Shown here in pieces: positions 1 to 11,745 of a stretch of 64,000 bases of DNA. The notes beneath the pieces are model-generated. The model did not search any database and had not been told where the DNA came from. It saw only the letters and a list, made by a program, of their open reading frames with translations. Position 1 is the first letter of the stretch. Every line of letters starts with the position of its first letter. The position numbers and the translations under genes are program-made. This DNA comes from Notamacropus eugenii (taxonomy: Eukaryota; Chordata; Mammalia; Diprotodontia; Macropodidae), in the NCBI RefSeq assembly GCF_028372415.1, contig NC_092878.1:71050704-71114703 (forward strand). The letters are read 5' to 3'.

Positions 1-157
1 TGGTAGAAGGATAAAGGGAAAGTGACAGTGATTATCAAATTATTTTTGAGGCAGAGAAAAGGAGGTTGAGTGGGATTGTTAAATTTTTAAAAGGTGGTAA
101 TTCACTATAAAAAGTTTTGACCAGATGTTTAGGGTTGAAATGTTAGCACCCAGTTAC

Positions 158-285
158 TCAATCAATCAGTAAATATGCATTAAGCACTTATTATGTGCCA
201 GACACTATGCTAGGCAATGAGGATATGAAGAGGCAAAAGACACTTCCTGCTTTCATCCACAAATAGTTTGAAGAAAGAAAGCTGG
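158..285 (+). repeat. Ancient interspersed repeat (TGTGCCAG...GCTAGG type)
   Basis: The text reads as a diverged copy of a very common mammalian repeat: a 'cattaagcacttattatgtg' start, then 'ccagacactatgctaggca', then a purine-rich stretch ending near 'cctgctttcatcc'. Similar heads recur near 11300, 17030, 24404, 31450, 34690, 49120, 51495 and 57255. I cannot assign it securely to a MIR3, L3 or marsupial SINE subfamily. Confidence 0.55.
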
Positions 286-597
286 GAGTCTCATCCTTTA
301 GGGAAGGAAGGGAGAATTGTGAAGTGATTGGCAAGGAATATTTGTATTTCAGCTATATTGAAGGGACCATTATCTGTTTTCCAAGATTGGGCTAATATCC
401 TTTCCCTCACCTCAATCTAGCACAGTATTCAGCCAAAAAGAAGTTTGTTGAATTGAATTTGCACTTTATCTTTATGCATGATTTTAAAAATTTAAACATA
501 ACATAGATATGATAATCAACTATCCTCAGCACAATAGAGTTGAAACTATTTCTTCTCCTTAATAGTAAGACAAAAAATAAATAAATAAATTACATGT

Positions 598-785
598 AAC
601 CACAGAACTGTAGAATTTGAGAGTTGAGAAGGACCTCAACTGACATCTAGTCCAATCTAGACATAAAAGGATTTCACTATAATATACCCCCAAAATAGCA
701 CTATGCTCTGTGTGACCCAGGGGAAGTGATTTAATCTGTCCAGAACTCACTTTTCACATCTATAAAAGGATGGGGTAGAGGAGGG
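598..785 (+). repeat. L3/CR1-like fragment followed by MIR fragment
   Basis: Positions 605-690 carry the 'gagaaggacctcaactgaca' and 'tctagtccaa' text typical of an old CR1/L3-type 3' region. Positions 706-785 resemble a MIR core in sense orientation: a 'gtgtgacccaggggaagtga' block, then 'cacatctataaaagga'. Both are diverged fragments with no visible boundaries. Confidence 0.5.
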
Positions 786-2055
786 GAAGGAATTAGCAAA
801 TTTCTTAGGTCTCCTCCTCTTAAATACTGATTCCATAAACTATTCAAGTGGTGTACTACTTGCACTGGTTTTTCTTTTCTAATTAAGCATATTACTTGTT
901 TATAAGTAAAAAAAAAAAACCAAAAAACTAAAAATCAGTGTTTTTTTCCTAGAATGCTTAATATTGTAATTTTTAAAGAGCATAAACAAGCATTGGAATA
1001 GCTTTTATTTTTTAAATGCAATTGGAAGGTAGATACTTGAAAATGCAATTTTTGCCATAACAAAATTACAAGGCTTATGTTTTCCCATTTGCTGAATGAG
1101 AAAGAAAATAACCTAAGTTCATACTCATGCACTGATGCATTCTAAACATTGTTTTTTTAGTTAGTGCTAAACAAGCCTTAATTTTCTATGACCCCTAGAC
1201 AGTCTGGCTTTTCAATTTGTACAAGATGTGAGCTTTATCAAAAAGCCTCAGGACCACTTGTAGTCATTCAGCTTAACTCTGGCAAAGTGTACTGAAGGTT
1301 CCTACTCTGTGGATGGTGACTTTCTGAAGAGCTAGCAGGAATCTTGTATCAATAATGGAACTGTTTATGAGGCATCTGCTCTTCCTCTTATCAATATGTG
1401 TATTCTTCCTTTAGCAGTTAGGAATGTTTAGTCTTTTTTCAAAGGGCACTAGAGAAGTGTTTTATTTTTTTCCAAGTTTTGGGTTTTGTTTTTTTAACCT
1501 CTTGACTGGCATGTGGGTCAAGAACACCTTTCTTAAAAGATTGATAAATAATGCAAATGTTTTCTTGTTCTGAAAGTTAAAAGGAAATTAAGTAGATTAA
1601 AATCAATTATCAATTTGATTCCACTCATTGTAACTTTGTAATCATAGAAAAAAGAGATTGACCTAAAGCATGAGTGTACTACTTTTTTCTATGTTACACT
1701 CAAATAATAGAACTTAAATACACAAGCAAAGAAAAAGAAGCATATTATAAACTTAAATATTGAAACTAAAATACAAAATAAGGAAAATAAAAAGAAAAGC
1801 ATTGCCATGTGCACAGCAGAACACAAGAGAGGATTTAAAATATACAACAATAAATTTCCATTTCAAGAAAGCCTATATAAGAAATGCTATACATCATGTT
1901 AAAGCTATCCATCTTTTCTTTGCTTCTTTGTAAGTTTCCTTTTATGCATTACTTCTAAATGAAGGGCTTATAAAGCAAAAAAAAAAAAAGTGCTTTGTTC
2001 AATATGTCAACATACCTGTGGACTCATCAAAGTGAGTATTCTCTCAAATAGTGTA
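786..2055. other. Unique AT-rich sequence, no gene seen
   Basis: Only short chance open frames and poly-A/T runs (around 907-920 and 1978-1990) are visible. I recognise no repeat, exon-like reading frame or RNA gene. The stretch around 1180-1660 is free of obvious repeats. Confidence 0.5.
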
Positions 2056-2059
2056 TATG

Positions 2060-2270
2060 AAAACTGACTTGAGCCAGGCTGGCACAATAGCTCTGGAGTT
2101 GGAGGACCTCAGTTAAAATTCTGCCTCTATTTTTACTACCCATGTGACCTCCAGTGGATCACAATATCCCTGGCTCTCAAGTTTTTCATTTGTAAAATGA
2201 GAGAGGTGGAAGTAGATGACCTCTAAGACAGGTATCTTACAACTCTAGATCTACTCTATGAAGATGCAAG
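2060..2270 (+). repeat. MIR-type tRNA-derived SINE
   Basis: Sense-strand MIR-like order is visible: a head ('ctggcacaatagctctgga'), 'ggaggacctcagttaaaatt', a 'catgtgacc' core, and 'tttcatttgtaaaatgagag' near 2190. It is heavily diverged, so an old insertion. Confidence 0.65.
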
Positions 2271-2504
2271 GCAATAGTTGTTAAAGTGACTTGTACATTG
2301 TACAGCACTGTACAAAACATAAGAGTATCTTCCTAGGTCTTAAACAGCTAGCACCTTATCTCATTCCACTTGCTAATGCAGAAAAACCAGCAGACAAAAT
2401 TCAGCTCTTCTAACAGATTTTCATTAGTTAATTCTATACAACTCAGATCACTCCTTGACCCTTCATATCTGCCAATCTGTATTATCCTAGACTGTTTATT
2501 TCTA

Positions 2505-2856
2505 CTTACTTATTTTAAGTTTTGCATACTCATTTCCACAAAATTTTGATTTTCAAACTTTCTCCCCATCTCTCTCCTTCCCCCACCCCAAAACACTGAG
2601 CATTCTGATTACCCCTTCCACCAATCTACCCTCCCTTCTAACACCTTTCCCTTCCCTTATCCTCATCTTCTCTTTTATCCTGTAGGGCAAGATAAATTTC
2701 TATACCCCATTACCCGTATTTCTTATTTCCCAGTTGTATGTAAGAAAAATTCTCAACATTAGTTCCCAAAACTTTGAGTTCCAACTTCTCTTTCTTCCTG
2801 GCTCCCCACCCATCCCCACTGAGAAGGTAAGCAGTTCAATATAGGTTATATATACA

Positions 2857-2907
<51 letters not shown>

Positions 2908-3377
2908 ATATATATATATATATATATGTAGTTTTGCAAATGACTTCCATAAGTCATGCTGTGTCAGACTAACTATATTTCCCTCCATCCCATCCTGCCC
3001 CACATTTCTTCCATTCTCTCTCTTGTCCTTATCCCTTCTCAAGAGTGTTTACTTCTAATTGCTCCCTTCCATCATCCCATCCCACCCTGTTTATCCCCTT
3101 CTCCCCTACTTTCCTGTAGTGTAAGATAGGCTTTCATACCAAATTGAGTGTGCATGTTATTCCTTTCTTGAGCCAAATGTGAGGAAAGTAAACTTCACTT
3201 TTACCCTCTCACCTCCCTCCATTCCCCTCCATTAAAAAAGCTCTTTCTTGCCTCTTTTATGAGAAATAATTTGCCCCATTCTCTTTCTCCCTTTCTCCTC
3301 CCAATATATTCCTCTCATCCCTTAATTTTATTTTTTTAGATATGATCCCTTCCCATTCAACTCACCCTGTGTTTTCT
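2505..3377 (-). mobile_element. ORF2-less L1/HAL1 relic, inter-ORF and 3' regions
   Basis: On the minus strand this reads as the purine-rich L1/HAL1 region downstream of ORF1 (about 3377-2970), then a 3'-UTR-like segment (about 2970-2723), then a second inter-ORF-like segment and a second 3'-UTR-like end (about 2722-2505). No ORF2 endonuclease or RT sequence lies between them. The same order occurs on the plus strand at about 41740-42705. A TA/TG array interrupts it at 2846-2930, and a TC/TA/TG array truncates the ORF1-side end. Confidence 0.7.
2846..2930. repeat. (TA)n/(TG)n microsatellite
   Basis: About 85 bases of alternating TA with short TG and CA interruptions. It lies inside the 3'-UTR-like part of the minus-strand L1/HAL1 relic. 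Confidence 0.95.
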
Positions 3378-3535
<158 letters not shown>

Positions 3536-3754
3536 CTTGCTGATCACATATGCACTAGATGGTATATACATTACCACTGCATATATGCAATGCATCATTT
3601 GTAACATGCTACATATTGTAATGTGCTACACTTATCCTATACCTTTTTATTTTCCTTTGGGTTACCTAAAATTTTGAATCTCTGAAGATTCCTGTCTTTT
3701 CATGGTGCTAACAAAGATTACATTAACAGTATTTTTTTTCAATGTATAGTCTCT

Positions 3755-4139
3755 TAGATCAGTGAAGATCAAATGTTCCCTCCTTGAAGAACAGGACTGC
3801 TATCCTATCTGACTAGTCCTCAGTTTCTTTTGCTGGATCTTCATCCAGGTCATGTCCATTATCTATGGGTGCCCCATAAAGGTCAGTCCTGGGTCCTTTT
3901 CTTTCACTATACTATTTCATTTAATGCTCCCGTCAGCTCCCATGTATTTTATTATTGTCTCTAAGCCAAGGATTCTCAAATTAACTTTTCTAGCTTTAAA
4001 TTCTCTGTGGAACGAGTCTTACATTTCAAACTGTCTATTGGACATCTTGAGCTAAGTGTTTCCATATACATTTAAATTCAAAATGTTCAAAACAGGACTT
4101 ATTATTTTTCTCTCCATATCATCTTTTCTTCCTATTTTC
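3755..4139 (+). pseudogene. L2/CR1-type LINE ORF2 relic (late RT region)
   Basis: The text follows L2-type RT sequence: 'gatcttcatccaggtcatg' near 3837, a cysteine-proline rich 'YGCP' peptide, and a 'GSVLGP'-like stretch seen here as GSFSF. Further on are 'ctgtctattggacatcttga' and 'aaaatgttcaaaacaggact'. The block expected to encode the catalytic YADD reads with a stop and without the paired aspartates (about 3958-3978). It is an ancient, dead fragment that ends where the LTR-like block begins. Confidence 0.65.
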
Positions 4140-4676
4140 TGTAACACAGCATAACAGCAAGGACCCCGGCATACACAGGAGGACCTGCTGTACAGGTTCT
4201 TAGATCTGCCTTGCTAAAAGGAATGCAACTTTTGAGTGGGTCAACAATCTACTTTAATCAAGCACATATATCATTCACTTAGGTCAAGGGAAAAAGTCAG
4301 TACCCTGAACTTCAGAGAAAATACAAACAGAAATTACAAGCAGAAATGACAAACAGAAGAGCAACAGAAAGAAACTGTCTAACCACAGACAATACATACA
4401 TCACTACCAAAGAGCAAAGCACCAGCATCTGGGTTTTCAAAGCTGGGGGGCTTCTTAGCAGTTACCCAGAGTCTCATCTGGCACACCAACCTTCTTCCAA
4501 AAAATAAGCACTGAGGTAAAACCTCACTTCAGAGTATTTATATGCCTTTCTCAGCTGAGGGCCACAATTCTCACAAGTCAGTGCCTCATTAGAAATTAAC
4601 AAAAGGTATCTGAGGCCTGTTAATGGGCAGGGAAGATCTCCAGAGTGATTGAGTCAGTTCACAACTCAACCTACAA
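4140..4676 (-). mobile_element. Candidate solo LTR of an endogenous retrovirus
   Basis: Read on the minus strand, a TATA-box-like TATAAATA lies near 4533-4541. About 250 bases downstream is an ATTAAA-type poly(A) signal (around 4250), and the ends have the form TGTAGG...TTACA. The non-repetitive body fits the U3-R-U5 layout of a solo LTR. No gag, pol or env sequence flanks it. I could not find a matching 4-6 bp target duplication, so the ends and the class are uncertain; it could also be another non-autonomous element. Confidence 0.45.
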
Positions 4677-4689
4677 TATGTTAGTGTAC

Positions 4690-5455
4690 TCCTTTTTCCA
4701 CATCCCCTCCAGAATTTGTCATTTACCATTTTAGTCATGTTAGTCAATAGGTGTGAAGTGATACCTCAAAGATATTTTAATTAGCATTTTGCTAATTATT
4801 AGTTACTTAGAGCTTCTCATATGACTATTAATAGCTTTAATTTCTTCTTCTGGAAACATGTCTTTATCAATTGAGGAATGACCTACCTTTTTTGTTTAAA
4901 ATTTGATGCAGTTTCATATATATTTGAGAAAAGAAATCTTGTGTAGAGAAACTTGCTGGGATTTCCCCTGCACTTTTCTGCTTTCCTTTTAATTTTGGCT
5001 GCATTTGGTTTTGTCTGCATAAAAACTTTTCTTATTGTAATCAAAAGTATCCATTTTACCTCCTCTCTTGTTTAGTCATAAAGTATTCACTTATCTATAT
5101 ATCTGACAGATAGTTTTTTCCATGTTCCTTTAGTTTGCTTTTATTACTCTTTATGTCTAAATCACGCATTCATTTTGACCTTATCTTGGTATAGAGTGTG
5201 AAATGTTGGTCTATGCCTTAGTTTCTGCCAGACTCCTTTCTGGTTTTCCCAGCAGTTTTTGCTGAATAGTGAGCTTTTACCCCAATAGCTTACATTTTTA
5301 GTTTGTTTTTCGAATACCAGGAAAATGTGGTCATTTTTTCTTGTATATTGTAAACACAATCTATTCCATTGGTCAACCACTCTATTTCTTATCTACCACA
5401 CTGTTTTGATGATTACTTCTTTGATGGAGAGTTTGACATCTGGGAATGCTTGATC
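4690..5455 (-). pseudogene. L1 ORF2 C-terminal relic
   Basis: On the minus strand the open stretch at 5380-5162 contains 'YWGKSSLFSKNCWEN' and 'TLYQDKVKMN'. These match the region after the RT domain of mammalian L1 ORF2, with its conserved WGK..LF.K.CWEN and PYTKI motifs. Downstream (to 4690) the DNA continues as the ORF2 C-terminus, seen as the complement of 'caattgaggaatgacct' and 'ggtgtgaagtgatacctca'. The copy is 5'-truncated and carries stops and frameshifts. Confidence 0.75.
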
Positions 5456-5489
5456 ATTAGCAGATCATTGTATCACTATTACTCATCCT

Positions 5490-5640
5490 CTCTACCCCAG
5501 TACAATGTAAGGTCCTTGAGCCTGTATACCCTGTTTAATTTTTATTTTAATTTTTCATTTGTATATCTAACACAATGCCTGATATCTACCAGGGAGTTAA
5601 CGTAAATATAAATAAATTCAACATGTAAATGCTTGTTAAA
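5490..5640 (+). repeat. L2-type LINE 3' end
   Basis: A typical ancient L2 3'-end order is visible: 'gtaaggtccttgagcctgta', then 'cacaatgcctgatatc', then 'aaatgcttgtt'. It may belong to the same L2 as the ORF fragment at 3755-4139, with later insertions between. Diverged. Confidence 0.55.
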
Positions 5641-5644
5641 TATG

Positions 5645-7755
5645 TGAGTAATTCTTTTCATCTATAAATGAATAACACAATCCAACAAAAGTTTTAAAAA
5701 ATTCTCCCTTCTCTAATATAGGCATTTTTAGTATAGTCATGTTAATGACTTTGTTTTCCACTTAGTAGTCCAACCAATAAGATTTGCCTTTTGTATAATC
5801 TTTACAAAGACCATATTTTTATTCTTCAATATTCCACTGTTCTCTGGAATTTCAAGTTGCTAATTTCCTTCAAAACCCAACAGAAAAATTCAATATTTTC
5901 CCTGGCTAACCCTATCTAATTTTATTCACTTTTTAATAACACCTCCTTAAGATGTATTGCACTTTCTGATATCTTAAGGTTTCTTACAATGGCATATTTT
6001 TGTTGTTTGCGGCACATTTTTATCTTCACAATGAGATAATAATTTCTTTAAAGACAAGAACAACATAAAGTCTTTTATGGTGATGAGTTCGTCTAAAACA
6101 CTTTATATAATATACAGTAAATAAATGTTCTTTAGTCACTGTTCATGATAAGTTTAGTTTTCTTGTGTTGTGGGAATGTATAAGGCCATCTTATTTGCCT
6201 TTCTTTTTCAATTCAAGAAATTTAGAAGAATTACATGAAGAGCATGCTGGTAAATGTTTAAAAGCCTTCTTTGCAAAAAAAAAAAAAAAAAAGCAAGACA
6301 GAATCTTAAGACTAATTTCCATTATTGGCATTTATCTCCATGCCTTTCTTAAGTCTAAAAAAATCCACAGAATAACAAACTAAACCCTGTTTGTAGTATT
6401 TATCAGTTTCCAAGGTATATGTGGTTCACATTGAAAATTTCACAATTCACTCAGGAGCTGAGTAAAGTTGGCTCCAACACACCCTTGAGTCACATGAACA
6501 TGTTATCTCAAATGACAAGACACACAGGAAAGTATTTCACAAACCAAAAAAGTTCTATAAAAACATGAGGTGCTATCTTTAATTTGTTTGAATGATAGCC
6601 TTCATGTAAAACAAATGACATGTAAAGATTTATTTCAGCAATAAGATAGGAAAGCATATGTTTGGTTTTCTTGTTTGTTTGTTTGTTTGTTTTTTAAGAG
6701 TTTGAATCATGAGAGAAAAAAGGAAAGAAACTGAATTCTTTGACTTTGTAGTAACAAATCAAGGTGGAAAAAATTGAAAAGAGTGTTGACAGGATACTCA
6801 AATTTCAGCTTATCTCCAGGTTTTTAAATAAAATATAACATAAAATGTGTGTGCATGTGTGTGTGTGTGTGTATGTGTGTGTGTGTGTGTGTGTGTATAA
6901 AGAGTGAGCCTACTTCTTAACATTCATCAGTACTGAGGATGAAATAATCATAATGAACAACTACAATTAACACAATCATTTGAATTCTTGTAGTAGACTC
7001 TCATATTTGCCAGTTTGGGACTTAATATAAATTTTAATACACATAATGCTTAAGTCTTTTCTTCTCTTCTCCTAGGACAGAGTTCCCAGAGAGGATGTTT
7101 GTTTTTAACGAATGGCATCTCTCTCTTTTCATAAATAGATGCCTAATAAGATAAGAGCAACATTGGCAACCATAACTTGAGATAGATGTTTCCTCTTTTT
7201 TGAAACAGTTATAAAATAACAAGACCAACAATTTCAAATATTATTTTTTATAGAATAATGGGAAAAAAATCATGTGTCCGTAAAATGTCAAAGCCTTCTT
7301 GTTGCTCCCCTCCTCTCAAACAAAGGAACTTCACCACCTTTCTAAGCCTTATCTAAAATGAATTTAGTAGACATATTCCATGGATATATTTGTTATATTT
7401 TTAAAAAGTCAAGGATTGAAATGCAACAGTTCAGAAAATTTTATAAATTCATAAACACTGTTTTATAATACGCCCTATTAATTTAGTTAATACGTGCTGC
7501 CTGGATATTTTCATTTTCTTTTTAAAACAAAACAAAACAAAAAGAATTGAATTCACATCTTTTCTACCACCAACACCAAAAAAAAGAAAAGAAAATCCTT
7601 GCTACCTTCAAGAAAATGGATGCCTCCTTTATATCTTTATGGATTTTGAAGGGAAAAAATTGCAACTAAAGAAATTCAGCCCAACCTGAAGCTTTACACA
7701 CCCTTCCTCTGTTTTCTCTCTTTTCATTTTACACATGAAGATTATGTTGATAAGA
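5645..7755. other. Unique AT-rich sequence with two simple repeats, no gene seen
   Basis: No recognisable gene or interspersed repeat. A (TTTG)n array lies at about 6670-6696 and a (TG)n array at 6848-6898. A poly-A run occurs at about 6275-6293. The short open frames here have no recognisable composition. Confidence 0.5.
6848..6898. repeat. (TG)n microsatellite
   Basis: About 50 bases of TG repeats with single TGCA and TGTA interruptions. Confidence 0.95.
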
Positions 7756-7759
7756 ACTT

Positions 7760-7975
7760 GAAAGGAAAGTGGATTCCCATTAATAAATGATTGCCAAAAA
7801 ATGTTGTAGATAGGGTAATAGAATATTATTGTAGTGTGAGTATCAAGGGCAAAATTCAGTGAAAGTTAGGAATATTTGCATGAATTGATAAAAAACAAAG
7901 GAAGGAGAAATAGAAACAAAAAATCTATATAATTATATTAATAATAAAAAGGGAAACAACATAGGTGAAAGGATT
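7760..7975 (+). mobile_element. Diverged L1 3' region fragment
   Basis: Text such as 'taatagaatattattgtag' and 'tttgcatgaattgataaaa' has the spacing of the L1 region near the ORF2 end and 3' UTR, as also seen at about 40700-40830 and 44040-44170. It is an older, poorly preserved copy without visible ends. Confidence 0.5.
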
Positions 7976-7989
7976 ATTGGAAAAGGGTA

Positions 7990-9850
7990 TATTAAAAAGG
8001 TTAGATACAGTTTTTTTATTTTAAAAATTATATCATCATAGTCTTCCTTCTTATGCTTTTCCTTTTCATTGTAGTTCTCAGGTTCTTAATCACTATATCA
8101 CTTAAGCACTTCCCTGCCATAGCAAAAGGATAATCATATACGGCATTTCATCTATATTTCATGAAAAACTTGAAAAACTCCTTTTGAGTTATAGATGGGC
8201 CCCAACTATCCTAAATAATGGACTAAAAGATACACCTGATTGAATAATGTTCAATGATGTTGAAGAAAAAAAATATTGAAATCAATCAGGCCATTAAATT
8301 CTTATATAATTCTTCCCTCTTTTCTGAACTAGTTTCCTCTCCAAGCCCTCCTGCCCCCCAAAAAGGAACAATAAAACCAACCCGAGAAAGAAAAGAAAAT
8401 TTGAACCAGCCTGAGGATTTGGTATCTTTAAGAAGTTAGGCAACAGTGAATGAATGCCTCAGTTTGACCAAATTATTATTCCATCAAAACCCAGCTGTAA
8501 TCATCGAGGCATGAAAGAGCTGTTTCTTGTCCACAGCTCTCACACATGCAGCGACATAAGGAGGAAAGATGAAAAGGACAATGTGAGAAACTCCTGCTCT
8601 GCTGGTTCCCTCTCTTCACAAAGCCTCAAATCAAGAAAATGACATGTAGCTTCTCTTGCCATGGGATCAAAAGAAACCTCTATACAGCTGTGTTTTTGGT
8701 GCACATGTATTTCAGATTGCCTTTTTCTCTCTCTCTCCCTTTCTTTTCTCTTTCTCTCTTTTAATAGAGAGAGTTTGGGGCAGCAAATACCAGATGTTGG
8801 TGATAATTTAACCTACAGACACACACACACACATACACACACGCGCACACACACACACATCAGAAGAAAGAAAAAAAACACACTGTACCAAATGAGAGAA
8901 TGTAAAAGGGAAAAACAAAACAAAACAAAACAAAACTATTGTCCTAGGAGAACACACTACAAAAGACATGAATTACCGTGACAATTCATTGCTCCCAAGA
9001 GTTCAGCTCCCTAAACCCACATATATGAAAAGACAGACACTGGTTAGCAGCAGGTGAAGGTGAACAGACTTGTCAGCGAACTTGGCTTTGGACTTCTGAG
9101 TACTCTGAAATACACTGCTGTGTTCTTCCAAGTGTAGAGGAAAATAAGTTATCTGGGGCACAAGAAGGGGAACCCTCTTCCAAGCACAGGGAGTGGCATG
9201 AAATAAGCTGGAAAGATGAAGAGGAGAAGATAAAAGGAGGTATTTAGAGTAATGGAATGACAGAAGAGAGCCAAGGCAGGTGGAGGGGAAAATGGAAGCA
9301 GAGGTAAGAGGGTGGGGGTCAAATCCTGTAAAAACTTGAGAGTGAGAACAGGAGAGCTTTGATGTGCATCCACAGGAGGTTTTTTAACAGAAACAAAGGA
9401 ATACTTGTTTACCAGAATTATAAAAATATTCTGATCCACGCTTCAAGATGTTCAAAGTACTCTTAGTACCTATTTGATCTGCACTGTAACCCTATTAGGG
9501 GAGGAAGAGAACAGAATTTCCCAAGCTGTCACAGACATGTTTAGCAGTTAGCACCAAAGTTCTTTGTTTTGCCTTTTACAGTTTTCTTGTTCTTATACAT
9601 GCAACTACAAATAAAAACCTATATCCTTTGCCAGGCTTCCTGACTAGTCGTTAAAATCAACTCTTCATGAATATTGAGCATCTAATAAGCTTTACAAATA
9701 CTTTTTAAAAATAACTTTTCCTTTGTGAATGTAGAATCTGTCAAATTGATATATAAAAACCTTTTCCCAGGCCTCCTTAATGTCAATTCCTTCCCATTGA
9801 GAAGGGAAATCAGTCCCATTAATCATGCAAATATGTTTTCGTGCATAGTT
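7990..9850. other. Mostly unique sequence, no gene seen
   Basis: It contains a CT-rich patch (8725-8765), a CA array (8818-8860), an (AAAAC)n run (about 8915-8936) and a purine-rich stretch at 9150-9350 resembling an old unassigned repeat. Overlapping open frames on both strands carry no recognisable motif. Confidence 0.45.
8818..8860. repeat. (CA)n microsatellite
   Basis: About 43 bases of CA repeats with one CATA and one CACGCG interruption. Confidence 0.95.
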
Positions 9851-9859
9851 ACTTGCATG

Positions 9860-9990
9860 GTATCTATTCCATTTGACACGGAACTCTTTGAGGACAGGGG
9901 TTGTTTTTGCCTTTTGCTGTATTCCCCAGAGTTTGACATAGTGCCTATTACATAATAAGCACTCGATAAATGCTTGTTGTCTTGACCAGA
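9860..9990 (+). repeat. L2-type LINE 3' end
   Basis: The sense order is 'actctttgaggacagggg', 'gtattccccagagtttgaca', 'tagtgcctatta' and 'aataagcactcgataaatgc', which is the classic ancient L2 3' terminus. No ORF is attached. Confidence 0.65.
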
Positions 9991-10124
9991 AATAATCATA
10001 AATACTAAGAATAAGATATACATACATACATGCACATATACACATATATAGGTATAATATAACTAAATATTTCTTGTTATAAGAATAGTACTTTATAGAT
10101 ACAAATTGCTTTTATAAACATTGT

Positions 10125-10262
10125 TTTCATCTGAAGAACTCTGTCAAATAGATGAAATATTATCACCATTTTATGGCTTAAAGATTGAGGTTCAAAGAAG
10201 TTATGAAGTAACCAAACCAGATTTAAAACTCATGCCTCTACCCTTAGTACAGTCTGAGTGAT
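10125..10262 (-). repeat. MIR-like SINE fragment
   Basis: The complement of a MIR core is visible: 'attatcaccattttatggct', 'agattgaggttcaaagaag' and 'ccagatttaaaactcatgcc'. Diverged and incomplete. Confidence 0.55.
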
Positions 10263-10607
10263 AGAATACCACCTGGTGGCCAGGCTTCTGAGCATGAGCT
10301 TCTCTAAACTCATGTAGGATGGGCGTTGGGCAATAGCTGCAGAATCTGCCAGCAGGCACATGTCCTTACTCTGTCCACTATCCCACTGCAACATTTTTCT
10401 CCTCTGAGGTCAAAAATACTTTATAGTATACAAGGCACTTTCTTCACAATAATCCTGTCATAGACGTAGTATAAATGTAATTCCCATATATGGATATATA
10501 CATATATTTTCACATATACATATATATGCACTTCTTTCTCTAATCCCCCCACACATATATATATATATCTTTCACTAAAACCTTACTCCAATGTCTCATC
10601 ATTACTG

Positions 10608-10955
10608 CTGTTATTTGTCTTTCATTTTCTAAGAGGACCAATGACTTTATAGGTGATGTCTTAGTGTTCATGTAAATTTGATTTAAATGAGGCAAAGTTA
10701 TGCGAAGTTATCAGCCTCACTCTCTCTTCCAGAATCATCAAAGTTCAGTGGAAGGGCAAAACTCAAGAAGACCAAAATGGCACAGGATACAATAAGTGAC
10801 CTAGGCTTCTTCAATGTCTACCTAAGGTCCAAGTGTTCTATAGCATCTGTTTCAGCTGCCTTCATGGCATTGGAACAAATTGTTCTCATCTGTCCATTCT
10901 GCCCAGAGAAGTCTTCACAATGTCTCATTATGACATGGAAGTGACTATTGGTTCT
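10608..10955 (-). mobile_element. RTE-related non-autonomous element
   Basis: The left end ('ctttcattttctaagaggac') is the complement of an RTE-type 3' terminus. The body ('ttatcagcctcactctctct', 'agaatcatcaaagttcagtg') parallels the SINEs at 17870 and 32600. It continues through 'cattggaacaaattgttctc'. I infer a non-autonomous element mobilised by RTE; the exact family is not known to me. Confidence 0.5.
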
Positions 10956-11299
10956 GGAAAATAATCCCAGATAAACACAAACTCTTACTGGTGCTGCCAA
11001 GCTGTAGAAAGAAAGAGGATGGGCCTTTTGAAAGACTGTAATTATTGTCTAAGGAGAAGCCTACTTAATTTTGGAGAAGTTGTTTTTGATTTACTTTCTT
11101 TTGCTTTGGATTGTTATTGCTGTTTTGGGGGTTTGGCTTTGGATTTTGCTTTGTTTTGCTTTGGGTTTTTTTGACTATAGAAGAAATAATCATTTTCCTA
11201 AAGGTAACTCATGAAGGCTAGGTGCTAAGACTTCAAATGAAAAGTATTTTATATTGGTGGAAGAATTACCCAGAAGAATGATAACATGCATAGCCAATA

Positions 11300-11745
11300 G
11301 TTGATAAATATTTATTAAGTGCCTCTTATATCTCAGGAACTATTCTAAATGCTGGGATGCAAAGAAGAAAAAGACAGTCCTGCCCTTAACGAGCTTACAA
11401 TCTAACAGGGTACACAAAGGGTAGTATCACAAAGCACCCAACACATCTATATGTCTGTGTTTTGTCCTTGGTGGGGGGAGGATGGGTGAGAGGGGCAAAT
11501 GGTACATACAATGTTAAGTAATGTTTTTCTTAGAACATATAATCATAGATTGAGAGCTGGAAGGGATCCTAGAAGTTATAATATCCAAATCCCTCACTTT
11601 ATAGATGAGCAGACTAAAGAATAGTTCGTTTAAATAATTTGCCTAATGTCACAGTAGTAGTAACATTAGCAGAATTTGAATCCAGTCCCTCTATCTCCAA
11701 ATCCATTTACTTTTTCCATATTGCCATACTGCTCCTCCTTTTAAA
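11300..11745 (+). repeat. Ancient repeat head followed by MIR3/THER-like copy
   Basis: Positions 11300-11415 repeat the 'tatttattaagtgcctctta' type head with 'gagcttacaatctaacag'. Positions 11530-11745 start 'tagattgagagctggaaggg' and continue 'tcactttatagatgagcaga' and 'agaatttgaatccagtccct', the layout of a MIR3/THER1-like SINE. Both are old. Confidence 0.55.
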
